DNA from: JBFWMG01 sp050251715
GTDB lineage: Bacteria; Desulfobacterota; Desulfovibrionia; Desulfovibrionales; Desulfovibrionaceae
Length of the DNA stretch: 64,000 nt
Assembly: GCA_050251715.1 (NCBI GenBank)
Contig: JBFWMG010000001.1
Location: forward strand, 248,001-312,000
Direction of reading: 5' to 3'
The notes below the pieces were generated by a model that saw nothing but the letters and a program-made list of their open reading frames with translations, had not been told where the DNA came from and ran no database searches. The number at the start of each line of letters is the position of its first letter. Position 1 is the first letter of the stretch. Both the position numbers and the translations under genes were made by a program. Below, piece by piece: positions 42,297 through 51,652 of the stretch.

Positions 42297-43088
42297 CTAG
42301 GCCTTTTTCTCGGCCTTCTTGAAGATGATGAGGGGGCAGTTCTTGCAGACGTCCGCGCCGGGGAAACCGTCGCCGGGGCGGGTGATGGCGCCGCTGCCGT
42401 ACTGGGCCTTGCGGTCGAGCAGGCGCTGCACCGTGGGGCCGATGTGCTCGCCGGGGATGATGAAGTTGACCTCGCCGCGCTCGGTCTTGCCCGCGTTGTA
42501 GCTGCCGCTGCATGCGGGAAGCATGTTGGCGCTCTTCTCGCTGTAGGACCACACGTTGCCCGCGCAGGCGGAGGAGTTCATGGTGATGTTGGTGCGCAGG
42601 GGGTGGATGTCCATGGCCGCCATGTAATCCACGGCCAGGTGGTAGGCCTGCATGTTGTCGCAGTAGAAATGCACGGTGTCCGGGTCAAAGTACGCATCCG
42701 CCAGGGGGGAGACGACAATGGCCTTGAGCGCGCCCTCGGGCAGGCGGGCCTTGCTCTTCACAAACCGTGCGGCCTGGTCCAGATCCTTGGTGTACTTGGC
42801 ATGGCTCGCCACTTCCTTGTCGGAGTATTCGCTCCAGCCGAACACGTATTCGGCGTTGGGACAGCCAAGCCCAGCGGGCTTGCCCAGCACGGTCTGGCCC
42901 TTCATGCGCGCGGCGATCTCCCACTGGCAGAAGGTCATGGGCTTGACCGGGGTGAAGTGGTCCACGTTCCGCTCGAATTCCTCCACCTGGGCGTCATCGA
43001 ACAGGTATTTTACGGCGATGGGAAAATGGTACAACCGCAGGTCTTCCATCAGGACATGTTGCATTTCCTTGTAGGTCAGGGCGCTCAT
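42297..43088 (-). CDS. DUF169-family protein
   Basis: 263-residue cytoplasmic protein of the DUF169 family, common in anaerobes and of unknown biochemical role. Typical segments are PIAVKYLFDDA at the start, MTFCQWEIAARMKGQTV, NITMNSSACAGNVWSYSEKSANMLPACSGSYNAG and CKNCPLIIF at the end. Several conserved cysteines suggest metal or cluster binding. AAGGAGG precedes ATG 43088. It is the first gene of a two-gene unit with tauE, so sulfur-anion handling or sensing is a reasonable guess. Confidence 0.85.
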   Translation of the reverse strand: MSALTYKEMQHVLMEDLRLYHFPIAVKYLFDDAQVEEFERNVDHFTPVKPMTFCQWEIAARMKGQTVLGKPAGLGCPNAEYVFGWSEYSDKEVASHAKYTKDLDQAARFVKSKARLPEGALKAIVVSPLADAYFDPDTVHFYCDNMQAYHLAVDYMAAMDIHPLRTNITMNSSACAGNVWSYSEKSANMLPACSGSYNAGKTERGEVNFIIPGEHIGPTVQRLLDRKAQYGSGAITRPGDGFPGADVCKNCPLIIFKKAEKKA

Positions 43089-43413
43089 CTGCTCCTCCTT
43101 GCGTTTGCCTTTGGGGCGGCCATGCGGCACGCCCAGGTGCATGCCGTCGGTCGGATTGCCGGACCGGCATGACCTTGGGCTAGCAGGCGGCGGTTGGAAC
43201 GTGGGAGCGGAAACAGGGCTTGTGAAAAAAAGTACGTGTATTATTTTTCAGGCGGGATCCATGGGGGTGGGGGGGCGGCAGGTTTGGTGAAATTTTTCAC
43301 ATGCGGTGCGGGTGCGGCCAGGGTGACGCCCGGACGCCAAATAGGCGCGAGTGATCCGCCAGCTATTGTATGACTAGGTTGTTTTGTGCAATAGTCCGCG
43401 ACATAGGTATGCC
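43089..43413. other. Divergent intergenic region between DUF169 and CHASE4 kinase genes
   Basis: No gene. An AT-rich patch at 43,220-43,250 (TTGTGAAAAAAAGTACG, TATTATTTTTCA) interrupts GC-rich sequence, and a perfect palindrome lies at 43,287-43,300. Both are likely control elements for one or both flanking genes. No clear -35/-10 pair at proper spacing was found. Confidence 0.6.
43287..43300. promoter_or_regulatory. Palindromic operator candidate GTGAAATTTTTCAC
   Basis: A perfect dyad GTGAAA-TT-TTTCAC, extended as TGGTGAAATTTTTCACATG. It resembles the TGTGAA...TTCACA operators of Rex-type redox repressors and, less well, CRP/FNR-family sites. A related half site TTGTGAAA occurs at 43,220. 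Its position fits control of the DUF169-tauE unit, the kinase gene, or both. Confidence 0.45.
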
Positions 43414-45663
43414 ATGACCATCCGTAACGCCACGTTGACCATCATCACGGTGACCACCCTGCTTTTTGTGGGGCTCACGCTGTTTGCCTCCAGCCACATC
43501 ATTGGAGACAGTTTCCTCCAGCTGGAAATCGACGGCGCCCGCGATGATGCGGTGCGGGCGCGCCGGGGTCTGCAACGCCTGGTGGACACCACCGACGCCC
43601 TTGTCTGGGACTGGGCCAGTTGGGACGACACCGTCCAGTTCGTGCAAGACGCCAACGCGGCGTATATCGAGTCCAACCTGCACGCCTCCACCATGAGCGA
43701 TCAGAAACTCAACGTCCTGCTGGTCGCCGACCCTTCGGGTCGGATCGTCTGGGGGTCGGGATACGACCTGGAAGCGGAGGCTCTCGTGCCTCTGCCTCCC
43801 TCCCTTGCGCCGATGCTGTGTTCCGGCGGCGAATTGCACAACCTGTCCTCCCCCTCCAAGCCCGTGGCCGGGGTGCTTCCCCTGTCCGAAGGCCTGCTGC
43901 TGGTGTCGTCACGCCCCATCCTCACATCTTCAGGCGAAGGACCGGCCAAGGGCATGGTCGTCATGGGGCGTTTTCTCACGGAGACCATGCTGGACCAATT
44001 GCGCGAATCGTTGCAGTTGAGCGTCGTGTTGTACCCTTCGTTCGCCATGCAGGAGCGGATGCGGACGACTGCCTGGGATCCGTGGGGACTGGCCGTCGAG
44101 GTCATGGATGAGGTCGCCCTGCGCTCCCTGGCGCGGGTGGAAGGCGTGGGCGGACAGGGGGTGCTCGTGTTGGAGGTGGTTTCCGGGCGCCCCATGTATG
44201 TCCTGATGCGGCATACCATCCGTAATGTCGCCGTCGCACTGCTGCTCATGGGCAGCCTTTTTTGCATCGTGACGGTGCTGCTGCTTGAAGGCAAGGTGCT
44301 GTGCCGCATCCGCGCGCTGGGTGCCCAGATGGCGGCCATCGGCCGCCAGCGCGACCCCGCGCGGCGGGTGTCCCTGGCCGGCCGGGACGAGTTGGCGGTT
44401 TTGGCCGGCAACATCAACGGCATGCTGGACGAAATCAACACAGCCCGGACCGAGGCGGCCTTGCGCCAGAGCGATCTGGAAGAGAGCGACGCGTTCATGG
44501 CGCGCCTGTTCGACTCGATCCAGGCGGGCGTGTTGCTTATCGACGCGCAAGACCGTTCCATTGTCTACGCCAACGCCTTTGCGCTCAACCTGGTGGGAAC
44601 GGACCTGGCCTCGTTTCGCGGCCAGATTTGCCACAAGGCCTTTTGCACAAGCAGCAACGGGATATGCCCCGTGCTGGACAAGGGGCAGGATGTGGCGCTG
44701 AACGAGTGCGACATGTCGCGCGCGGACAAAAGCATGTTGCACATCCTCAAGTCCGTGACCAAGGTGGAGCGCAAGGGACGCCCGTACCTGCTGGAAACGT
44801 TCACCGACATCAGCCCCATTCATGAGGCCAAGGAAAAATTGCAGGCGGCCAAGGCGAGCCTGGAGGACGAGGTGGCCGTGCGCACCCGTGAACTGCGCGA
44901 GGCCAACACCCGGTTGACCGAGCTCAACCAGCTCAAGTCCTCGTTCCTTTCGTCCGCGTCGCATGAATTGCGCACGCCGCTTACCAGCGTGATGGGGTTT
45001 CTCAAGCTTTCGGACAAGAAATTCACGCGCTGGTTCGAGCCCCTTGCCAAGGGCGATCCCGAGTTGGAATCGCGCGCCAGGGAGTTCAAGGCCAATTTCG
45101 CCATCATGGAGTTGGAGGCGGAGCGGCTGCGCCGCCTCATCAACGACCTGCTCGACCTGAACCGCATCGAGTCCGGGCGCATGTCGTGGGACAACGCCGA
45201 TGTGGACCTGAGCGCCCTGCTGGAAAAGGTGGCCCAATCGTTCCAACCCCATTTCGAAGGGCGCCCCGACGTGGCGTTCGAGACCAGCATCGCGCCCGAT
45301 CTTCCCCATCTGACAGTGGATCCCGACCGCCTGACGCAGGTGGTGGTGAACCTGGTGCACAATGCGGACAAGTTCACGCTCAAGGGCTCCATACGGCTGG
45401 AGGCCGGGATTGACGGCGACGGCTTCGTGCTGGTGCGGGTGCGGGATACCGGTTGCGGCATCCCCGCCGGGGACGTGGAGAGGATTTTCGAAAGTTTTTA
45501 CCAGAGCCAGGCACGTGGTGGCGCAAACAGCAACAAGAATGCGGGGACAGGTCTTGGCCTCGCCATATGCAGCCAGATCGTCCAGCACTACGGCGGCGTC
45601 ATTTGGGTGGAGTCCGAGGAAGGCAAAGGCAGCGTCTTTTCCTTCCGTTTGCCACGGGCATAG
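43414..45663 (+). CDS. Membrane sensor histidine kinase with CHASE4-like sensor and PAS domain
   Basis: 749 residues. TM1 about 6-30, an extracytoplasmic CHASE4-like domain about 45-265 (TDALVWDWASWDDTVQFVQD; SNLHASTMSDQKLNVLLV), TM2 about 271-295, HAMP, and a PAS domain with a cysteine set (ICHKAFCTSSNGICP, later NECDM). HisKA follows with SHELRTP (His517) and HATPase with DTGCGIP and GTGLGL. No receiver is fused. The Cys-bearing PAS could bind a metal or respond to redox. ATG 43414 is used; the TTG 30 bases earlier has no support. A 63-base gap leads to the 1925-residue gene, so co-transcription is possible. Confidence 0.9.
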   Translation: MTIRNATLTIITVTTLLFVGLTLFASSHIIGDSFLQLEIDGARDDAVRARRGLQRLVDTTDALVWDWASWDDTVQFVQDANAAYIESNLHASTMSDQKLNVLLVADPSGRIVWGSGYDLEAEALVPLPPSLAPMLCSGGELHNLSSPSKPVAGVLPLSEGLLLVSSRPILTSSGEGPAKGMVVMGRFLTETMLDQLRESLQLSVVLYPSFAMQERMRTTAWDPWGLAVEVMDEVALRSLARVEGVGGQGVLVLEVVSGRPMYVLMRHTIRNVAVALLLMGSLFCIVTVLLLEGKVLCRIRALGAQMAAIGRQRDPARRVSLAGRDELAVLAGNINGMLDEINTARTEAALRQSDLEESDAFMARLFDSIQAGVLLIDAQDRSIVYANAFALNLVGTDLASFRGQICHKAFCTSSNGICPVLDKGQDVALNECDMSRADKSMLHILKSVTKVERKGRPYLLETFTDISPIHEAKEKLQAAKASLEDEVAVRTRELREANTRLTELNQLKSSFLSSASHELRTPLTSVMGFLKLSDKKFTRWFEPLAKGDPELESRAREFKANFAIMELEAERLRRLINDLLDLNRIESGRMSWDNADVDLSALLEKVAQSFQPHFEGRPDVAFETSIAPDLPHLTVDPDRLTQVVVNLVHNADKFTLKGSIRLEAGIDGDGFVLVRVRDTGCGIPAGDVERIFESFYQSQARGGANSNKNAGTGLGLAICSQIVQHYGGVIWVESEEGKGSVFSFRLPRA

Positions 45664-45726
45664 CCCTGGCGGTCCGCGATCCGCGCGGGCCGCGTCGCGT
45701 CAACCTCCCCAACCGGGACGGTATGC

Positions 45727-48700
45727 ATGAAGATCGAAGTGATCGATGAGATAATCAGGCAACTGACCTATGAACGCGACAAGATGGACGCCGTCGTGGA
45801 CATTGAGCATGAATTGTCGAGTCTGCCCGACTATACGGACACGGTGACGGGCACCACCCACACCGGCCGCCAGACCTCCAAGGCCAAAAGCAAGGAGCGG
45901 ACGGGCCTGTCCGAAAAACAGCAGGCCGACAAGGCCACTGCCGAGGAAATCGACACCATCATCACCTCCCTGCGCAAGCTCAAGGACCGGCTGGTCGAGG
46001 AGCAGCATGAGGATCCCGATGAAATGGATCTGCTGCCCGTCATGGAAAAACGGCTTACCCGGTCGAGCGGGGTTGACAGTCAGGGGCGCCCCATCGGCCA
46101 GATCGGCTCCATGTACTCCCCGTGGTCGTATGGAGACCTGGGCGACAACGATACAGGGGTGTGGAGCCGGGACGCGATGTTGGATATCCAGGGCAAGCTG
46201 GCGCAAAAAGGGGTGAGCCGCAAGGAGTTTGCCCGGCAGCAGGTCAAGTCGTTGCGGGAAGAGGCGCGCGAGCACCGGCGGGCCATGAACGCCAACATTG
46301 CGGAGGCGGTGCGGCGGCACCAGGAAACCATCGAAAAATATTTGCAGGAGGATCGGGAAACCCCCACGACCCACTTCAAGCGCCTGCACCGCGAAATCAA
46401 GGTCGAGGCGCAGGCCGTCCTGTACAACTACAAGGGCCGCAAGCCCGGCGCGGCGATCATCACCCCCGAACACCTCAAGTGGTTCAAGGTGAAGATCCGC
46501 GAGGATCTCAAGTGCAAGATCAAGGAGCGCCCGGCGCAGGATCCCCCTTCGGAAGTCCAGGATCTCTGGGGCATGTTCAAGCCCATCCGTCCCAATGTCG
46601 CCGTGTCCAAGATCTGCGAGCAGTTGGAAATGCTGCGCAAGGACATGCTGCTCATCCCCCAGGTCTTGGACGCGGTTCCCAGTACGAGCGTTCTTTTTGA
46701 ACCGGACAAGATGCAGAAGAGGATCAAGAAGGACTCGGAGCGGGTTCCCCCCCTTCTGGCGGATTTGTGCCGGAACCTGAAGGACAAGCATGACGCCCTG
46801 GTCGCGGGCGTCATCGAGGAAGGCGGCGTGGACACGGCGGTGCTGCATTATCCGCCCGATTACAACAAGGTGCAGATCGGTTCGGGAACGGACGCGTGGG
46901 ACAGTTACGAACTCAAGCTTCCCCCGGACGAGAACGGCATCGTTCCGCCGCCCAAGAACATGCCCGATCAGAACTTTGCCATCCGGGCCAAGGACGCCGC
47001 GCATTTCAAGAAGTATTTTTTCGAGGAAAAACCCGACGCGTATGTGGCCACCCTGCACCAGATGGCCCGGATGGTGGAGTACCACTATCATGGGAGGCAG
47101 GGGAGCCCCAAGAAACTGGACGACGCCACCCGGACGCGGCTGAAGGATGATGCGGTCACCGCTGCCCAGGAAATACGCAAGCTTTTGTATAAAATGCATG
47201 TCTCCAAGCGGGAACGGGACAACGCCAACCGGGTGTACCGGGAAATCAGCACCCTGAACGACTCGTCGAAGTTCGTGAAGGAGCAGATCACGCGCTGGAA
47301 CCAGCAAATGGAATTCCTGCGCGGCCAGTACCGGATGCTGCATTCCCTCGACACCACCAAGGAGGCGGCCTTCAAGGAAGGCGTGGCCGCGGTGGTGGGC
47401 GCCTTGCTCCGCTCCCAGGGCGTGCTGTTCGGCGCCGACAAGGAACTGCTGTACAAGATGCTGGTGGCGAGCACCGGCGCGCAGTATCAGCATCTGCTCG
47501 CGCCTTACAAGAAGGAATTGCAGTTCGGCGAGGGGCGCGAGTTGGCGGAGCCGGAATGGGCGGGGCATTGGCTGCGCTGGGTGCTCTCCCTCCACCGCCT
47601 CAAGAGGAGCTTTGACCAGCTGGCCTCCTTCCGCCAGCGCCTCGAAGCGGCGGACACGATCAAGTTCAAGAAGATACGGGCCACGGCGTATACCATGTGC
47701 GAGCAGTATTTGCTCGAACTCTGCTACCTGGCCGAGCTGGCGGATGCGGATGACAAGGCCAGGGCCGAACGGGATTGGGTCAAGTATTCCCGTGACCTGG
47801 AATCCCTGGTGCGCAGGGCCAAAGGCCTCATCATCTACATCGACAGGTTCGAAGGTTCGTACAACAAGATCAAGTTCGTGGTGGGCAAGCTGCTCAAGGA
47901 TCTCACGGTCAACGACTATCCCACCCTGGGGGAGGTGTCGCTCTGCATCTCGGTGGCCCTTGGCGTGGGCGTGGAGTCCGACATCGCCTCGGTCTCGGTC
48001 GCGTTGGCCTTGCAGATAACGGGCACCCTTTGCCACGAGGATGACCGCCGGGTACGCTTCAAGGGTGCGTTTTCCATCAACATCAAGGGCGAAGCCTCGT
48101 TGGGTACGCCGGGCATCAGCTCCGGAGGACCGCAGGATCAGGACCACTACGAGCATGCGGCCAGCTGGGCCGGCATCAAGGCCCAGGTGAGCGCGGAAAA
48201 GGGGCTGCTGTCCGCCACCCGCGTGTGGACCTATACCGACCACGAGCATCTGGCCGCGTCGTGGGGGCACAAGGTCGCCCTGGCCAGGACGCACATGTAC
48301 CGGCCTATCGACTGGGTGAAGCATCCCTTTGACAGGAGCTCGGGCATGGAGGTCATAAACGTGCGCTCCGCGTCGGAGGAAGAGGAGGAGGTGCTCAAGC
48401 TTGTCGTGGGCGACGACGAAGAACTGAAGAAGGTGATCGACCGGATCCGCAAGCCCGTGACGAACAGTTTTTCATGGTGGCAGGGGTTCACCAACTGGGG
48501 CGATCTGCAAGTGGCCGGGGACGTGACGGCCAACGTGCTGGTGGCGGGCTGCTCGCCCCATGTGGAGCGGCTGACGCACAACCAGCGGGCCACGCATTTC
48601 TGGAAGACCTCCTATGAGGGGGGCAAGGCGCATGAGGTCAACTGGACGCGCACGCAAAAGTCCGGGGATGACACGGCGCCGGTGAAGTGCGTGGATGTGC

Positions 48701-51504
48701 TCGTGGATGTGTGGGGCAAGAGCTATCCCCCCATGCTCTCGGCCGGAGGGGAATACGCGCTCAACAAGTTCACGGCGCCGCAGATGGACCCCAACGACGC
48801 GCTGGCCATGGTGAGCGAGGGAACCACCTCGCAGGTGTTCAGCGTGGGCTACTCCAAGGATGTGGGGGTCTGCTACGAGGTGGAGTTCGGGCTGACCCGG
48901 CGCGATCCCAACCCGGACCGCAACGGCCTGGCCATGTCCGTCGTGGGCGTGCGTGGGCACGGCGTTTCCTTTGGCGTGGGGGATAACGTGGGTTTTTCCG
49001 CCAACAAGACCCTGGCCCGGAACATCAACCCCTATGAAGTGCGGTTTTTGCTGCACCAGCTGCGTGATCTGGACAAGCTGTTGTCACAGGGGTGCACCGC
49101 AAAAAGCGCACCGGTGGACGACGACGATCCGGGGGAGGGCGCCAAGGCCATTGTCGAGCATGCCATGAGCGGGACGCTGCTGGGCACGAGCACGGTGGGC
49201 AGCAAACTGTCCCCTGGCCGGTTGCGTGGTGAATTGTTCAAGAAAAGGAATACGTTCCATAAATTGACCGCCTTCGGCAAGCTGGAGATGGGGTTCGGCT
49301 ATTCCGACGATACCACGCCGCCGCGCTGGATCATGGAGAATGCGCGCATCTGGCGCAGCTACGACGTGGGCGTCCAGGGCAAGATTCCGCTGGGGACCAG
49401 TCCGTTCTACATCGAGATGAGCGGGTCGGTGGAGCGGACCTTTGTGGTGTGCGAGGTGGTGGGCAGCAAGGGGCTCGGCTATATACAGGGCGTGTTCGAC
49501 GGGCTTGCCCATCGGCAGCCCGAGGACAAGCAGTCCGCCGACCCGGCCCGCTGGCGGTTCTGGCAGGAGTTTCGGGAAAAGCACAAGCAGGAGCTGTATG
49601 ACCTGTGCCGCAACGTGGCCCTGGCACCCGCCGCGGCGGACACCACCAACAACGATCCGGGCTATGTGGCGCTGCCGTGCTACTACGAGCTGGACGGCGA
49701 CGTGGGCGGGGTGAGCAATGCCTCCGACTGGCGGGACGCCTGCACCATGACCGGGGCCGACGCGCACGCCGCGGACAAGACCTACAGCTTTACCCCGCCC
49801 GTGCGCACGCCCATTGTGACCCGCCTTGCCACGAACGTCACCAACACCGTGAGCGTGAATTCGTGCGCCGCCGTGGGCGTGGCCCTGTTCGATAAAATGA
49901 CGGGCGAAACGTCCACGTGGTTCCCGATCAAGCCGCCCCCGGTGACCGGCCAGACCACCCCGCCCGCCGACATCATGCCCAAGGACAAGGATTTTCGGCC
50001 GGACAACGTGTTCTACATCAACCCCCGTGGGCAGTACGAGATCCTCGCCCTGGTGGAGAATCCGGAATGCGTGAGCAATGCGAAGCTGACCATGACGCCG
50101 GGCGGCTGGACCAAGACCCTTGAGGATGCGGACAAGCAGCCCCCGCCGCCCCCGGAAAAGGGGATTCTGAAAAAGGCGCTGGCCAAGGGGTTGGAATTTT
50201 TGGATCTGAAGCACGACGACTATGAGGACACCACCATCCTGAGCCGCTACGATGCGGACCTGAAGGAAAAGTATGCGGGCCGGAACGTGGCGCTGTACCA
50301 TGTGCCGCTCGACAAGACCATCTATGAGAAGATCGAAGCCACCAAGCTGACCCGGATCGGGCTCACGGTGGAGTATGACGCGAGCAAGGATTGCTCCCGG
50401 CCGGAAACCTGGACCTATTGCTACGCCCTGGGCAAATGGATCGACGACCCCCTGGCTTCCAACGCCGCGCCGTTGGCTTCCAACGCCACCTCGCCGGTGT
50501 CCTCGGTGGAGTTGGATCCTCTGCTCACCAAGATGGAGGCGTACCTCAAGGGCAAATGGCAGGAAAAGGATGAGCGGCCCCTCCATTGGGTGGACGCCAA
50601 GGGCAGGGATGAGACCGAGGTCGTGCAGGTGGATCCCGACGACGACGCCGGCGACATCGGGGTATTGGAGTTCGAGCCCTCCAGCCTGACCACCGTGCCC
50701 ACCAAGTACAAGTATCTCGCCATCTACTATGACAGGAGCGACGACGCCTCGGCCAAGCCGGCCACGTTCCTGTCCAATGCGGCGCTGTGCGCCTCGGTGG
50801 AGTTCAGCGGCGACACGCCCTTGCCCACGCAGGCCAGCAATGCCGCGTTCGCCAACATCGAGGCGAACACGGTCTACAACGCCATTCTGGTGTACGGCAG
50901 CAAGCGCGAGATCGCCACGGGCGAAACCCGCCTCGACAACCAGGGCCAGCCGTGCGTCTTCCAGGGGTGGACCGCTTTCGCCAGCCACCTGAATCTGCTC
51001 AAGACATTCGGCATCACGACGGAAACGCTGATACTCGACTTCAGCTATTCAGCACATGTCCTTGACTATTTTGTGCCCCTGCTCGCCAATTCGGGCATGG
51101 CGCTGTGCAACGCCACCAGGACGAACAAGTATTACAACAAGCATTTCTTCGACCGCATCCAGGCCATAGAGGCCGCCACGACGCCCGCCGACACGGACGT
51201 CAAGAACATCTGGTGGGACTGCTTCAGCAAGGTGGCGGAGGAATACAAGACGGCCTATCCCAAGGCCGACGGCGTGCCATGCGCCGTGTACCGCAAGGTT
51301 TCGGAAAAGATGTACCGCAGCGACAAGGGCGCCATGAAGGGATTCTTGGAGAAGGCGTATCCCTCCAGTGGCGCGACGCTTTGGAAGAACACGGAAAAGG
51401 CCATCGAGCGCCTGGAGAAGATGCCCATAGTGAAGAAGCGCAACTCCTACTGGTACATCAAGAAGCTGGAGGCCGGGCTGGAGCAGAAAAAGGCGAAATC
51501 CTGA
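45727..51504 (+). CDS. Very large protein of unknown function (1925 residues)
   Basis: I do not recognise a family over most of its length. Residues 1-735 are charged and mainly helical (coiled-coil-like at 160-215 and 490-560). Residues 736-1330 are rich in alternating strands (SLCISVALGVGVESDIASVSVALALQ; GLAMSVVGVRGHGVSFGVG). Residues 1340-1680 are mixed, with a PPPPP linker near 1475. Residues about 1715-1830 resemble a caspase/CHAT-like fold (AILVYGSKRE near 1719; LILDFSYSAH at 1768-1777) with the expected His and Cys replaced. There is no signal peptide or clear membrane helix. It is convergent with a DUF4123/LysM cluster, which hints at a secreted effector, but this is inference. Confidence 0.8.
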   Translation: MKIEVIDEIIRQLTYERDKMDAVVDIEHELSSLPDYTDTVTGTTHTGRQTSKAKSKERTGLSEKQQADKATAEEIDTIITSLRKLKDRLVEEQHEDPDEMDLLPVMEKRLTRSSGVDSQGRPIGQIGSMYSPWSYGDLGDNDTGVWSRDAMLDIQGKLAQKGVSRKEFARQQVKSLREEAREHRRAMNANIAEAVRRHQETIEKYLQEDRETPTTHFKRLHREIKVEAQAVLYNYKGRKPGAAIITPEHLKWFKVKIREDLKCKIKERPAQDPPSEVQDLWGMFKPIRPNVAVSKICEQLEMLRKDMLLIPQVLDAVPSTSVLFEPDKMQKRIKKDSERVPPLLADLCRNLKDKHDALVAGVIEEGGVDTAVLHYPPDYNKVQIGSGTDAWDSYELKLPPDENGIVPPPKNMPDQNFAIRAKDAAHFKKYFFEEKPDAYVATLHQMARMVEYHYHGRQGSPKKLDDATRTRLKDDAVTAAQEIRKLLYKMHVSKRERDNANRVYREISTLNDSSKFVKEQITRWNQQMEFLRGQYRMLHSLDTTKEAAFKEGVAAVVGALLRSQGVLFGADKELLYKMLVASTGAQYQHLLAPYKKELQFGEGRELAEPEWAGHWLRWVLSLHRLKRSFDQLASFRQRLEAADTIKFKKIRATAYTMCEQYLLELCYLAELADADDKARAERDWVKYSRDLESLVRRAKGLIIYIDRFEGSYNKIKFVVGKLLKDLTVNDYPTLGEVSLCISVALGVGVESDIASVSVALALQITGTLCHEDDRRVRFKGAFSINIKGEASLGTPGISSGGPQDQDHYEHAASWAGIKAQVSAEKGLLSATRVWTYTDHEHLAASWGHKVALARTHMYRPIDWVKHPFDRSSGMEVINVRSASEEEEEVLKLVVGDDEELKKVIDRIRKPVTNSFSWWQGFTNWGDLQVAGDVTANVLVAGCSPHVERLTHNQRATHFWKTSYEGGKAHEVNWTRTQKSGDDTAPVKCVDVLVDVWGKSYPPMLSAGGEYALNKFTAPQMDPNDALAMVSEGTTSQVFSVGYSKDVGVCYEVEFGLTRRDPNPDRNGLAMSVVGVRGHGVSFGVGDNVGFSANKTLARNINPYEVRFLLHQLRDLDKLLSQGCTAKSAPVDDDDPGEGAKAIVEHAMSGTLLGTSTVGSKLSPGRLRGELFKKRNTFHKLTAFGKLEMGFGYSDDTTPPRWIMENARIWRSYDVGVQGKIPLGTSPFYIEMSGSVERTFVVCEVVGSKGLGYIQGVFDGLAHRQPEDKQSADPARWRFWQEFREKHKQELYDLCRNVALAPAAADTTNNDPGYVALPCYYELDGDVGGVSNASDWRDACTMTGADAHAADKTYSFTPPVRTPIVTRLATNVTNTVSVNSCAAVGVALFDKMTGETSTWFPIKPPPVTGQTTPPADIMPKDKDFRPDNVFYINPRGQYEILALVENPECVSNAKLTMTPGGWTKTLEDADKQPPPPPEKGILKKALAKGLEFLDLKHDDYEDTTILSRYDADLKEKYAGRNVALYHVPLDKTIYEKIEATKLTRIGLTVEYDASKDCSRPETWTYCYALGKWIDDPLASNAAPLASNATSPVSSVELDPLLTKMEAYLKGKWQEKDERPLHWVDAKGRDETEVVQVDPDDDAGDIGVLEFEPSSLTTVPTKYKYLAIYYDRSDDASAKPATFLSNAALCASVEFSGDTPLPTQASNAAFANIEANTVYNAILVYGSKREIATGETRLDNQGQPCVFQGWTAFASHLNLLKTFGITTETLILDFSYSAHVLDYFVPLLANSGMALCNATRTNKYYNKHFFDRIQAIEAATTPADTDVKNIWWDCFSKVAEEYKTAYPKADGVPCAVYRKVSEKMYRSDKGAMKGFLEKAYPSSGATLWKNTEKAIERLEKMPIVKKRNSYWYIKKLEAGLEQKKAKS

Positions 51505-51652
51505 TCCGGCCGCTCTCGGGCCAAGGCGCTGGCTGCCGCAAACGGTCCGGATGCGGGGCGCACGGGAGGGGCGGGATCGCCGCATGGGCGGCCTATGGAG
51601 GATTCCGGCCTTGCCGCCGCAACGAAGCGGACGGGCCGTTATCGGCAGCCTG

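Noticed and set aside
43198..43216. Plus-strand sigma-54 site TTGGAACGTGGGAGCGG upstream of the CHASE4 kinase
   Set aside because: The GG-to-GC spacing is nine, not ten, and the -12 element is not TTGC.
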